DNA of 12,457 nt from JAWWBL01 sp033720975 (GTDB taxonomy: Bacteria; Actinomycetota; Acidimicrobiia; Spongiisociales; ZC4RG35), in the NCBI GenBank assembly GCA_033720975.1, contig JAWWBL010000049.1, positions 1-12,457 of the forward strand, given 5' to 3'. A program made the translations under genes and the position numbers. The notes beneath the pieces are model-generated. The model searched no databases. It had not been told where the DNA came from and worked only from the letters and a program-made list of their open reading frames with translations. The stretch's first letter is position 1. Each line of letters starts with the position of its first letter. Shown here piece by piece: positions 1 through 6,322 of this stretch.

Positions 1-896
1 ACGGTCGAGTGTGCAGGCGCGACTTTGATCGCGTTGTCGACGAGATTGGTCAAGGCCCGGTCGAGCGAAACCTCCACCCCTCGGGCGGTCACCGCCTCCG
101 TGGTGGTGGACAGGTGAACCTCGACGTCTGTTGCAGCCGGGCGGAACTCGGCTGCTTTTGCTTCCACGAGACTCGCCAGGTCGACAGCAACGGCTTCGGC
201 CCGGCCTATCTGGAGCCGAGCAGCCGCGAGCAGACCTTCGATCATCACCGCCATTTTCTCGACGTTTCGCTTGACGATCTCGCCAGCGCGCCTCCAGTCC
301 TCCACCGTGGCCTTCGGGTCGGCGGACACCAATTCGACGTTGGACTGCATCACGGCAAGAGGTGTCCTCAGATCATGGCTGGTATCGGCCAGGAAATCCC
401 TCTGACTCTGGAAAGCTGTTTCCAAGCGCTCCAGCATGTCATCGAACGTCCTGGCGAGCCTGGTCAGTTCGTCGTCCGGACCGATGAGGTCGATTCGCCG
501 GCTCAGGTCGGAAGCCTGTATCTCGGTGGCGACGCTCGCGATGTCGTCGATCGGCTTGAGGGCACGGCCCGACATCACCCACCCCACGAAGAGGCTGACC
601 AGGAAGAGGGCTACCAGCGCGATGACGGTGAATTGGGCGACCTCCTGTAGGACCATCTCGTTGTAGATCGTTTCGATCGCTCTTACCTGGCGCTCCTCGA
701 GCACACCTACGTTGATCACTTCGCCGGACCGCAGGACAACCGACTGGTTCGACATGATGTAGCCGGTCATGGTCTGTGACCGCAACCAGCGCTGCGTTGA
801 CCAGTAGACCAGGCCGAGTAGGGCGCCACCGAGACCGAACACGACGGCCGAGTACTGGACCGACAGGCGAAAGCGGATGGTCTGGAAAACGGACAT
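1..896 (-). CDS. Sensor histidine kinase, HAMP-containing (partial, C-terminus outside window)
   Basis: Membrane sensor kinase that should autophosphorylate on histidine and pass phosphate to the response regulator encoded just upstream. The visible 298 residues show a short N-terminus, a membrane segment at about 13-33, an extracytoplasmic stretch of only about 55 residues, a second membrane segment at about 88-109, a HAMP linker at about 110-165, and the dimerisation/phosphoacceptor box DTSHDLRTPL with His174. The ATP-binding domain is cut just after the N box (TNLVDNAIK, Asn284 and Asn288), so the G boxes lie beyond the left edge. The start ATG shares its A with the TGA stop of the regulator gene (TGATG), which points to translational coupling. 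The reading frame stays open to base 1, so this is truncation by the window and not a pseudogene. The ligand cannot be told from the small sensor region. Confidence 0.93.
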   Translation of the reverse strand, partial: MSVFQTIRFRLSVQYSAVVFGLGGALLGLVYWSTQRWLRSQTMTGYIMSNQSVVLRSGEVINVGVLEERQVRAIETIYNEMVLQEVAQFTVIALVALFLVSLFVGWVMSGRALKPIDDIASVATEIQASDLSRRIDLIGPDDELTRLARTFDDMLERLETAFQSQRDFLADTSHDLRTPLAVMQSNVELVSADPKATVEDWRRAGEIVKRNVEKMAVMIEGLLAAARLQIGRAEAVAVDLASLVEAKAAEFRPAATDVEVHLSTTTEAVTARGVEVSLDRALTNLVDNAIKVAPAHST

Positions 897-1570
897 CACT
901 CCTCCAGCTTGTAGCCACGCCCGGGCACGGTGGTGATCAGGGGAGGATCCCCGAGCTTCTTGCGGAGGTTGCTCAGGGTGACACGCACCACGTTGGTCAG
1001 CGGATCCGCCATCTCGTCCCAGACATGCTCGAGGAGGCGCTCCTGGCTGTGGACGATCCCCGGTCGGACCATAAAGTAGTGAAGTAGGGCGAACTCCTTC
1101 GAGGTGAGGTCGAGGGACTCACCGTCCCTGGTGGCAACGAAGCGGGCTTCGTCCATCTCGAGTGGCCCCACTCTCAACACGGGATCGGATTCGGTCTCAC
1201 GGCGCAACAGCGCTCGAACCCGGGCTGACAGCTCGGCGAATGCGAAGGGTTTGACGAGGTAGTCGTCAGCCCCGGAGTCGAGACCCGAAACACGGTCCTC
1301 GACGGCGTCCCTGGCGGTGAGCATGAGTATCCGGGGACGCTCCTCTTCGAAAGTCGGTAGGTCTCCTGAGACGAGGGCCCGGCAAAGCCCCAATCCGGAA
1401 CCGTCGGGCAGGTTCCAATCGAGACAAACCAGGTCATAGCCTGCGGTGCGCAGCTTCAGGTCCGCCGCAGACGCGTCCGAGGCGACATCGACGGCGTACC
1501 CATCGCGGCGCAAGCCCCTGGCGATGGCCTCCGCCAGATCTGATTCGTCTTCGACAACAAGCAACCGCAA
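896..1570 (-). CDS. OmpR/PhoB-family response regulator
   Basis: DNA-binding response regulator paired with the kinase that follows it. With the start at TTG 1570 it has 224 residues, the usual family length. The receiver domain (about 1-115) has the acidic pair Glu7/Asp8, phosphoacceptor Asp51 in CLDWNLPDGSG, Thr85 in LMLTARD and Lys107 in VKPF, so all phosphorylation residues are present. A winged-helix domain (about 125-224) follows, ending in the typical VRVTLSNLRKKLG and TVPGRGYKL blocks. I chose TTG 1570 because family proteins begin directly with the first beta strand (RLLVVEDE). The frame stays open upstream to a TTG at 1675, but the extra 35 residues resemble no receiver N-terminus and no ribosome site precedes that codon. 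The start remains the least certain part, since TTG 1570 has only a G run very close upstream. The stop overlaps the kinase start by one base. Confidence 0.92.
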   Translation of the reverse strand: MRLLVVEDESDLAEAIARGLRRDGYAVDVASDASAADLKLRTAGYDLVCLDWNLPDGSGLGLCRALVSGDLPTFEEERPRILMLTARDAVEDRVSGLDSGADDYLVKPFAFAELSARVRALLRRETESDPVLRVGPLEMDEARFVATRDGESLDLTSKEFALLHYFMVRPGIVHSQERLLEHVWDEMADPLTNVVRVTLSNLRKKLGDPPLITTVPGRGYKLEE

Positions 1571-1579
1571 AGCCCCCGA

Positions 1580-1608
1580 AAGATAGGCGTCGAGGCGTAA
1601 GAGTCGAA
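1580..1608 (-). promoter_or_regulatory. Possible promoter of the two-component operon
   Basis: On the minus strand TTCGAC (1608-1603) and TATCTT (1585-1580) are 17 bases apart, resembling a -35/-10 pair. Initiation would fall only a few bases before the TTG start chosen for the regulator. This is a consensus match by eye, and it overlaps the optional upstream extension of the frame. Confidence 0.3.
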
Positions 1609-1707
1609 TAAACCGCAGATTTTCGCGGTCGCTGACAAGTATGGACTTCCGACCTACTACGGATTCGGCAACCAAATGCCGATAGAAGGAGTCGGAGTAA
1701 CAGAGAG

Positions 1708-1884
1708 ATGGTTTTGACGTTCATCACTCGCGACGTGGAGGGATTCCACACTTACACCGGGCACGTCATCTGCCGGGGGCCTACGACCATCGTGTTGCTC
1801 CTGACCGAACCGTTCAACCTTGCTGGCAGATCGGTTCAATTCCCGATAACGGATGTCGTCGAGGAGAAGGTCGTCTCGGCCTGA
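1708..1884 (+). CDS. Small hypothetical protein, 58 aa
   Basis: Short ORF from ATG 1708 to TGA 1884, encoding 58 residues beginning MVLTFITRDVEG and ending VVEEKVVSA. I do not recognise the family. It has no signal peptide, no long membrane segment and one cysteine. The alternation of short hydrophobic strands with charged residues would suit a small beta fold, which is speculation. Support for it being real: third codon positions are mostly G or C as in neighbouring genes, GGAG lies at 1694-1697 (10 bases before ATG) with further purines up to the start, and it fills the gap between the divergent regulator and the convergent hydrolase/cyclase almost exactly, its stop being one base from that gene's stop codon. 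It could still be a chance frame, because only 58 codons are open. Confidence 0.5.
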   Translation: MVLTFITRDVEGFHTYTGHVICRGPTTIVLLLTEPFNLAGRSVQFPITDVVEEKVVSA

Positions 1885-1885
1885 C

Positions 1886-3220
1886 TCAGCCCCGGGCGGC
1901 GTACACTTCCCATTCCCCAGGGACGCCTTTCAGCTGGTGTGACCCGACCGGCTCGAACATCAGCTGCGAACCCACGACGAGATCCTTGACGGTCCGAGAG
2001 ACGTAAACCTCCCCGGGGCCCGCCATGGAAGCGATCCGGGCACCGATGTGCACCCCCATCCCAGCCACGTCATCACCGATCAGTTGAACCTCACCGGTGT
2101 GGAGGCCGGCTCGCACCTCGATTCCCAGCGGGACCATCGCCTGGGTTATGGACAGCGCTGCGCGTACCGCACGGGCAGGGCCGTCAAAGGTCGCCATGAA
2201 CCCATCCCCGGTGGTCACACGCTCGACCCCTCGCCAACGCACCAGTTCGGATCGGGTCACCTGGTTGTGACTCTCGAGTAGCGCTTTCCATCTCTGATCC
2301 CCCAACTCCGATGCCCGCTTGGTCGAGTCGACGATGTCGGTGAACAGAACCGTTGCCAGGATGCTCTCGCTTTTGCCAACCGAACGCTCACCGGTGACAA
2401 ACTCCTCGATCTCATCCACGAGGTCGTCAGGGTGGTGGGACGCCCAGAAGAGATGGGTCGCACCAGGCAGCTCGACGAAACGCGCATTTGGGATCTGCGA
2501 CGCGATCCATCGCCCCTCCTCCACCTTCACATCCTCATCATCAGTTCGATAGATACAGAGAGTCGGGACCTGGACCAGAGGGAGAGCCGCCCGAGTGTCC
2601 ACCGCCGTGTTCATCCGAAGCAACTGCGCCGCGGCGCGCGGTGACGCGCCCATGCGGAAGTACCTGGTCATCCATCCACGGAACGCTTGATCGTCCTTCC
2701 GGTCACCGAGCATGTACTGCGGCAGCGCCTGCGGGTCCCCCCAGGTGCGCTCGGTCTCTTCGATCTCGGCCTCCCGGTCGGCGGGCTTGGGGGCCCACGG
2801 ATAGTCCTCGGACCAGACCCGCTTGGCATAGGTGCCGATCAGTATGAGGCCCTCGGTCCGCTCCGGGTAAGTGGCCGCAAAGAGGGTTGCCATGTTCCCA
2901 CCCTCGGAGTGACCCATGAGAATCGCACGCTCGGAGCCAACCTCGTCCATCACCGCCCGCACATCGTCCATCCGGTCCTCGAGCGAGGGCAGCTCTGTGT
3001 CTGGGACCCGATCCGACATCCCGGTGCCACGTTTGTCAAAGATGATCAACCGTGCGAAGGACCCCAACCGACGAAGGATGGAGGCCAGCACCGGGTCGTC
3101 CCACATGAGCTCCACGTTTGACACCCAACCCGGCACATAGATCAAGTCGTGGTCTCCGCCACCGGTCACCTGGTAGGCGATGTTGACATCCCCACTCTTG
3201 GCGTACCGAGTCGTGGCCAT
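1886..3220 (-). CDS. Alpha/beta hydrolase fused to class III adenylate/guanylate cyclase
   Basis: A 444-residue two-domain protein with the layout of Mycobacterium tuberculosis Rv1900c (LipJ). Residues 1-280 are an alpha/beta hydrolase: oxyanion-side segment VPGW at 29-32, nucleophile elbow GHSEG with Ser105, acid region TDDEDV around Asp227, and His255 in PGATH, so a complete triad is visible. Residues about 285-444 are a class III nucleotide cyclase, with metal aspartates Asp295 (LFTDIVDST) and Asp339 (TTGDGF) and a conserved Arg395. By hand alignment the purine-specifying Lys position is Val335, its partner Asp position is Met388, and the transition-state Asn position is His391. The family is known to make cyclic nucleotide, but substrate and activity here are uncertain. 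No signal peptide is seen, so it is probably cytosolic. ATG 3220 gives the usual family N-terminus (RYAKSGDVNIAYQ). The gene stands alone and is convergent with the 58-aa ORF. Confidence 0.93.
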   Translation of the reverse strand: MATTRYAKSGDVNIAYQVTGGGDHDLIYVPGWVSNVELMWDDPVLASILRRLGSFARLIIFDKRGTGMSDRVPDTELPSLEDRMDDVRAVMDEVGSERAILMGHSEGGNMATLFAATYPERTEGLILIGTYAKRVWSEDYPWAPKPADREAEIEETERTWGDPQALPQYMLGDRKDDQAFRGWMTRYFRMGASPRAAAQLLRMNTAVDTRAALPLVQVPTLCIYRTDDEDVKVEEGRWIASQIPNARFVELPGATHLFWASHHPDDLVDEIEEFVTGERSVGKSESILATVLFTDIVDSTKRASELGDQRWKALLESHNQVTRSELVRWRGVERVTTGDGFMATFDGPARAVRAALSITQAMVPLGIEVRAGLHTGEVQLIGDDVAGMGVHIGARIASMAGPGEVYVSRTVKDLVVGSQLMFEPVGSHQLKGVPGEWEVYAARG

Positions 3221-3229
3221 CTGGGCTCG

Positions 3230-3235
3230 AGTGTA
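3230..3235 (-). promoter_or_regulatory. Candidate -10 box for the hydrolase/cyclase gene
   Basis: TACACT on the minus strand lies 9 bases before ATG 3220, and no ribosome site is visible between them. Initiation about 7 bases downstream would leave a leader of only a few bases. No clear -35 element is seen. Confidence 0.4.
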
Positions 3236-3294
3236 CGTGACATTCCCAGTCGGGCCTGCATGCGAAAGAAGCGCAAAAGTGTTCAGGCACCCGA

Positions 3295-3300
3295 TAGCCT
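3295..3300 (+). promoter_or_regulatory. Candidate leaderless -10 box for the small membrane protein
   Basis: TAGCCT is followed by six bases and then ATG 3307, which places the expected transcription start at or next to the A of the start codon. No Shine-Dalgarno sequence precedes the ATG. The same spacing recurs at 5152, 9623 and 10041. The 86-bp divergent gap also serves the hydrolase/cyclase gene. Confidence 0.5.
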
Positions 3301-3306
3301 GACGGC

Positions 3307-3567
3307 ATGAACGAGACGCTTCAGGCCCTGATGTGGGTAGGCGGAGTAGGTGCGCTCGCCGGCCTGGTTGGTGGGTTCTTCGCGGGGGCAGACAATCTCC
3401 TGGGGACGATCCTCATGGGGATCATCGGGAGCATCGTCCTAGCTGCCATCGTTCGCGTCGCGGGTGGTCCTGCCATCTACGGGGTGGGCGAAGAGGAGTT
3501 CTCCCTGGTTTGGGGGGCGGTAGGCGGCCTCGTCCTCGGCTTCGTCGTCGGCAAGAGCAACACTTGA
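3307..3567 (+). CDS. Small glycine-rich membrane protein, 86 aa
   Basis: Predicted integral membrane protein. Three hydrophobic glycine-rich segments are visible at about residues 8-27, 31-51 and 66-83, with a short polar loop GVGEEEF before the last. The size and three glycine-rich helices recall the transglycosylase-associated/GlsB family (YeaQ-YmgE type), whose biochemical role is poorly known. I give this only as a resemblance. There is no cleavable signal peptide pattern. ATG 3307 is preceded by a -10-like TAGCCT rather than a ribosome site, which suggests leaderless translation. The gene is divergent from the hydrolase/cyclase and convergent with sufB, so it is probably transcribed alone. 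Third-position G/C use matches the neighbouring genes. Confidence 0.78.
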   Translation: MNETLQALMWVGGVGALAGLVGGFFAGADNLLGTILMGIIGSIVLAAIVRVAGGPAIYGVGEEEFSLVWGAVGGLVLGFVVGKSNT

Positions 3568-3588
3568 CCTACTTCTCGAGGCTCTCAC

Positions 3589-3603
3589 CGCCCGTATAGG
3601 GCG
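3589..3603. terminator. Small hairpin between convergent genes
   Basis: CGCCC (3589-3593), a five-base loop GTATA, and GGGCG (3599-3603) form a perfect 5-bp stem between the stop of the 86-aa protein and the stop of sufB. No T tract follows on either strand. It may act as a weak bidirectional terminator, but the evidence is only its symmetry and position. Confidence 0.3.
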
Positions 3604-3630
3604 CCTACAACCTGAGGTAAGCGATTCGCG

Positions 3631-5040
3631 TCAGCCGATAGCGCCGGCGGCGGCCATGTTGAGCTCGATCAGCCGGTTCATCTCCACGGCGTACTCCATG
3701 GGGAGCTCTTTCACGATCGGCTCGATGAAGCCGGCGACGACCATGGCAGTCGCCTGGTCCTCGGTGAGACCCCTGGACATCAGATAGAACAACTGGTCCT
3801 CCCCCACCTTGGAGACCGTTGCCTCGTGGCCTATCTCGGCGTCGTTCTCCTCGATCTCCATATAGGGATAGGTGTCCGAGCGGCTCTCCTCGTCGAGGAT
3901 CAGGGCGTCACAACGCACAAAGCTCCTGGCGTTCTCGGCTCCCGGTTCGACACGCACCAGACCCCGATACCCGGCTCGCCCGCCACCCTTGGAGATGGAC
4001 TTGGAGACGATCGTGGACGTGGTGTCGGGGGCGACGTGAACCATCTTGGCCCCGGCATCCTGATGTTGTCCCTCGTTGGCGAAGGCGATGGAAAGGACTT
4101 CCCCATGGGCACCCGGCTCCATAAGCCACACGGCCGGATACTTCATGGTCAGCCGCGACCCGATGTTGCCGTCGACCCATTCCATCGTGGCGTTGCGGTA
4201 GGCAGCGGCACGCTTGGTGACCAGGTTGAAGACGTTGTTGGACCAGTTCTGGATCGTGGTGTATCGGCAGCGCCCGCCTTCTTTGACCACGATCTCAACA
4301 ACCGCCGCGTGCAGGGAGTCGGTGGTGTACACCGGTGCGGAGCAACCTTCGATGTAGTGCACGAAAGCGCCCTCGTCGACGATGATCAGCGTTCGCTCGA
4401 ACTGGCCCATGTTCTCCGAGTTGATGCGGAAGTAGGCCTGGAGCGGCTGCTCCACGTGAACTCCGGGCGGGACGTATATGAACGAGCCACCGGACCATAC
4501 CGCCGAGTTGAGTGCAGCAAACTTGTTGTCATTGGGCGGGATGATCGTGCCGAAGTGCTCCCGCACCAGCTCGGGGTACTCGCGGACGGCGGTGTCCATG
4601 TCGGTGAAGAGCACGCCTTGGGCCTCGAGGTCCTCACGGTTGCGGTGATAGACCACCTCGGACTCATATTGGGCGGTGACACCGGCCAGATACTTTCTCT
4701 CCGCTTCAGGAATCCCGAGCTTTTCGTAGGTCTCCTTGATCGACTCGGGGACCATGTCCCAGTCCTTGGCCTGCTCACCCTCCGGCTTGACGTAGTAGTA
4801 GATGTTGTCGAAGTCGATCTCGTTGAGGAGACCGCCGCCGCCCCACTGAGGGATCGGCCTCGATAGGAAGCGCTTGTAAGCCTTGAGCCTGAAGTCGAGC
4901 ATCCATTGTGGCTCGCCCTTCATGGCGGACATGTCGCGAATCACGTCCTCGTCAAGCCCTCTCCTGGGCTCAAAGGCGAGCTCCACCTCGTCATGCCAGC
5001 CGAGCTGGTAACCACCCAGGTCAATGTCGATTGTTGCCAA
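3631..5040 (-). CDS. sufB: Fe-S cluster assembly scaffold protein SufB
   Basis: SufB is a core component of the SufBCD scaffold on which iron-sulfur clusters are built. The family hallmarks run the whole length: EPQWMLDFRLKAYKRF near the N-terminus, the IPPNDNKFAALNSAVWSGGSFIYVP region split over the centre, then EGCSAP, NWSNNVFNLVTKRA, and FVRCDALILDEESRSDTYPYMEI with Cys377, the position of the conserved functional cysteine. The start TTG 5040 gives 469 residues, a normal SufB length, and has an excellent ribosome site (GAGGTG, six bases upstream). The frame stays open to GTG 5163, but those 41 extra residues do not look like SufB. No other suf gene (C, D, S, U, R) is present on either side, which is unusual. 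A candidate promoter and inverted repeat lie upstream. Confidence 0.96.
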   Translation of the reverse strand: MATIDIDLGGYQLGWHDEVELAFEPRRGLDEDVIRDMSAMKGEPQWMLDFRLKAYKRFLSRPIPQWGGGGLLNEIDFDNIYYYVKPEGEQAKDWDMVPESIKETYEKLGIPEAERKYLAGVTAQYESEVVYHRNREDLEAQGVLFTDMDTAVREYPELVREHFGTIIPPNDNKFAALNSAVWSGGSFIYVPPGVHVEQPLQAYFRINSENMGQFERTLIIVDEGAFVHYIEGCSAPVYTTDSLHAAVVEIVVKEGGRCRYTTIQNWSNNVFNLVTKRAAAYRNATMEWVDGNIGSRLTMKYPAVWLMEPGAHGEVLSIAFANEGQHQDAGAKMVHVAPDTTSTIVSKSISKGGGRAGYRGLVRVEPGAENARSFVRCDALILDEESRSDTYPYMEIEENDAEIGHEATVSKVGEDQLFYLMSRGLTEDQATAMVVAGFIEPIVKELPMEYAVEMNRLIELNMAAAGAIG

Positions 5041-5090
5041 CGGACTCACCTCGTCGAAAGTTGCGGAGGAGGCATCCAGCCCCCGAATTT

Positions 5091-5108
5091 CCACTATCCG
5101 CGTAGTGG
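5091..5108. promoter_or_regulatory. Inverted repeat, candidate sufB operator
   Basis: CCACTA (5091-5096), six bases, then TAGTGG (5103-5108) form a perfect 6+6 inverted repeat. It begins two bases after the sufB -10 box and covers the expected start of transcription, the normal place for a repressor site. An Fe-S-sensing regulator such as SufR is a natural candidate, but no regulator gene is in the window. Confidence 0.45.
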
Positions 5109-5109
5109 G

Positions 5110-5115
5110 ATTGTA
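5110..5115 (-). promoter_or_regulatory. sufB: -10 box of the sufB promoter
   Basis: TACAAT on the minus strand is close to the TATAAT consensus and lies in the 123-bp gap between sufB and the divergent gene. It gives a leader of about 60 bases holding the sufB ribosome site. No convincing -35 hexamer is seen. It supports the start at 5040 over the upstream GTG 5163. Confidence 0.5.
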
Positions 5116-5151
5116 CCCGGAACTACCGACTGGGAAACACTGGTCAGCCGC

Positions 5152-5157
5152 TAGCTT
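5152..5157 (+). promoter_or_regulatory. Candidate leaderless -10 box for the 146-aa protein
   Basis: TAGCTT is followed by exactly six bases and then ATG 5164, with no ribosome site between. The spacing is identical to that before the genes at 3307, 9635 and 10053. Confidence 0.5.
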
Positions 5158-5163
5158 GCCCAC

Positions 5164-5604
5164 ATGCCGGTCATAGTGATCGGAGCGGACACCGCATCCG
5201 GGCGCGCCATCGCCGACGGGCTGTCGTCACCCGGACGTGAGATCAGGGTGTTCGTCTCCGATGAGGAGCAGGGGGCCGACTTCAAGGATCGAGGGTTCAA
5301 GGTGGCGGTCGGGGATGTCTCCGACGAGAGCCATGTGGAAGGCGCGGCGCTCAACTGCTTCACAGCGGTGCTCATCGCCGAGGCTGCGAAGGACGGGCGG
5401 GAGCGCTCCTTTGCAACCTCTCATCAAGCCGTTGTAGAAGGATGGGCGCGAGCGGTCGGAGCCGCCGGTGTGAGGAGGGTCGTGTGGGTCACCGACGCGG
5501 AGCCCCCCGAGACACCGCAGGCCGAGGTCGCAGCGGTCGCCCCGGGAGCGGACGACCTGGTGTCTCGTGTGGTTGCGATCGATGACGCTCAGCTTGCTGA
5601 GTGA
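5164..5604 (+). CDS. Short NAD(P)-binding Rossmann-like protein (atypical SDR)
   Basis: A 146-residue protein that starts with a beta strand and a glycine loop (VIVIGADTASGRAIA, Gly7 and Gly13), then alternating strands and helices ending in VRRVVWVTDAEPPE. This resembles the first half of an NmrA-type or atypical SDR Rossmann fold. Full SDRs have 230-300 residues, so this is either a minimal version or a decayed relative, although the frame is intact. The middle glycine of the usual GxxGxxG loop is a threonine, and no YxxxK catalytic pair is seen, so enzyme activity is doubtful and a binding or sensing role is possible. The gene is divergent from sufB, with which it shares 123 bp of control DNA. 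Its last 16 bases overlap the end of the convergent peptidase gene. Confidence 0.75.
   Translation: MPVIVIGADTASGRAIADGLSSPGREIRVFVSDEEQGADFKDRGFKVAVGDVSDESHVEGAALNCFTAVLIAEAAKDGRERSFATSHQAVVEGWARAVGAAGVRRVVWVTDAEPPETPQAEVAAVAPGADDLVSRVVAIDDAQLAE
5588..5601. terminator. Hairpin in the overlap of two convergent genes
   Basis: CTCAGC (5588-5593), TT, GCTGAG (5596-5601) is a near-perfect inverted repeat within the 16-bp overlap of two convergent coding ends. The loop would need at least four bases, leaving a 5-bp stem, and there is no T tract. It is a possible weak bidirectional terminator. Confidence 0.22.
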
Positions 5605-6197
5605 TCGCTTGCTTGTTCCGCCATCTCGTCCCGCAAGGCATCAAAGGCGGCCAAGGCTTCTTCTCGTATCTCCGCCAGGATCGGATAAGGGTTGATCGGC
5701 CGGTTGTCGTAACGGATCTCGAAATGGAGATGAGGCTGGGTCGCTTCTGCGTTACCTGAGTCGCCAACCCATCCGATCAACTGTCCGCCGCTCACCTCGG
5801 CGCCTTCTTCGATTCCCGGAGCCACAGTCAGAAGCCAGCTGGCCTCGTTGTCGTCGGTGTCGAGATTGTCGTTGTTGAGGTGCATGTAATACGAGGTCCA
5901 CCCTCCCTCGTGCTCGATACGCACATAACGACCTGGCCTCGAGCCTTCCTCTACCGACCCGACGATCCCATCTGCGAATGCATACACGCCGGTCATCTTT
6001 GGCGCCATCAGGTCATTGCCTCGGTGAGCGCGCCTACCAGGCCGGGAGTCACCCCAGTCGTTGTGATGTGTCGCCTGGTCGACCTCGACCGGGAAGCTGA
6101 CTTCGAAGGATGGCTCTGGATGATGGGCGACCGCAACCGATGACGAAGCAACGAGAAAGAGAGCGAGAGCGAGCGAAATCAGAGGTCGTGATGTCAT
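5589..6197 (-). CDS. Secreted M23-family metallopeptidase
   Basis: Exported zinc endopeptidase of the LytM/M23 family, expected to cut peptide cross-links of peptidoglycan, or to serve as an amidase regulator if inactive. Of 202 residues, 1-24 form a signal peptide (short n-region with Arg4, hydrophobic core, AVA before the likely cut). The domain covers about 50-165 with zinc ligands His58 and Asp62 (HRGND) and His158 in HLHFE, and catalytic His106 (YYMHL) and His156. All five residues are present, so activity is likely. Typical strands YVRIEHEGGW and GQLIGWVGDSG are seen. The tail is a charged helix (AEIREEALAAFDALRDEMAEQ). The gene has 125 GC-rich bases upstream and overlaps the end of the convergent 146-aa gene by 16 bases. 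The start ATG 6197 is preceded by no obvious ribosome site. Confidence 0.93.
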   Translation of the reverse strand: MTSRPLISLALALFLVASSSVAVAHHPEPSFEVSFPVEVDQATHHNDWGDSRPGRRAHRGNDLMAPKMTGVYAFADGIVGSVEEGSRPGRYVRIEHEGGWTSYYMHLNNDNLDTDDNEASWLLTVAPGIEEGAEVSGGQLIGWVGDSGNAEATQPHLHFEIRYDNRPINPYPILAEIREEALAAFDALRDEMAEQASDHSAS

Positions 6198-6237
6198 GTC
6201 TGCTGGGATTTGGCTGGGTTGGCGGTTGGTGTACCGG

Positions 6238-6255
6238 CCCGGGATCCCCCCCGGG
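6238..6255. terminator. GC-rich hairpin between the DUF6941-like gene and the M23 gene
   Basis: CCCGGG (6238-6243), a six-base spacer and CCCGGG (6250-6255) can pair into a very stable stem. It lies 68 bases after the stop of the upstream minus-strand gene and within the M23 leader. No T tract follows, so it may be a terminator, a leader structure, or neither. Confidence 0.3.
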
Positions 6256-6322
6256 AGCAGGTGCGGAGCCTAAGAGCCTTTCGGTGGCACAGGGAATCCT
6301 TCGGCCCCCAACCCGCCTCCCT

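Noticed and set aside
9..650. 213-codon open frame on the plus strand
   Set aside because: It is antisense to the histidine kinase, whose HAMP and His-box motifs are clear on the minus strand; the translation shows no recognisable protein features.
3826..4866. 346-codon open frame on the plus strand
   Set aside because: Antisense to sufB; the long open frame is a by-product of GC-rich codon use.
5041..5163. N-terminal extension of sufB to GTG 5163
   Set aside because: The 41 extra residues do not resemble SufB, the region holds a -10 box and inverted repeat, and TTG 5040 has a strong ribosome site.
6151..6180. Purine-rich low-complexity stretch resembling a simple repeat
   Set aside because: On the minus strand it encodes the hydrophobic core of the M23 signal peptide, which explains the biased composition.
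6296..6321. Possible G-quadruplex on the minus strand
   Set aside because: Only three separate runs of three or more G are present close together; a fourth run is missing.
6198..6322. c-di-AMP (ydaO/yuaA) riboswitch before the M23 gene
   Set aside because: I compared the minus strand with the conserved blocks I remember and found no match; a covariance-model scan would be needed.
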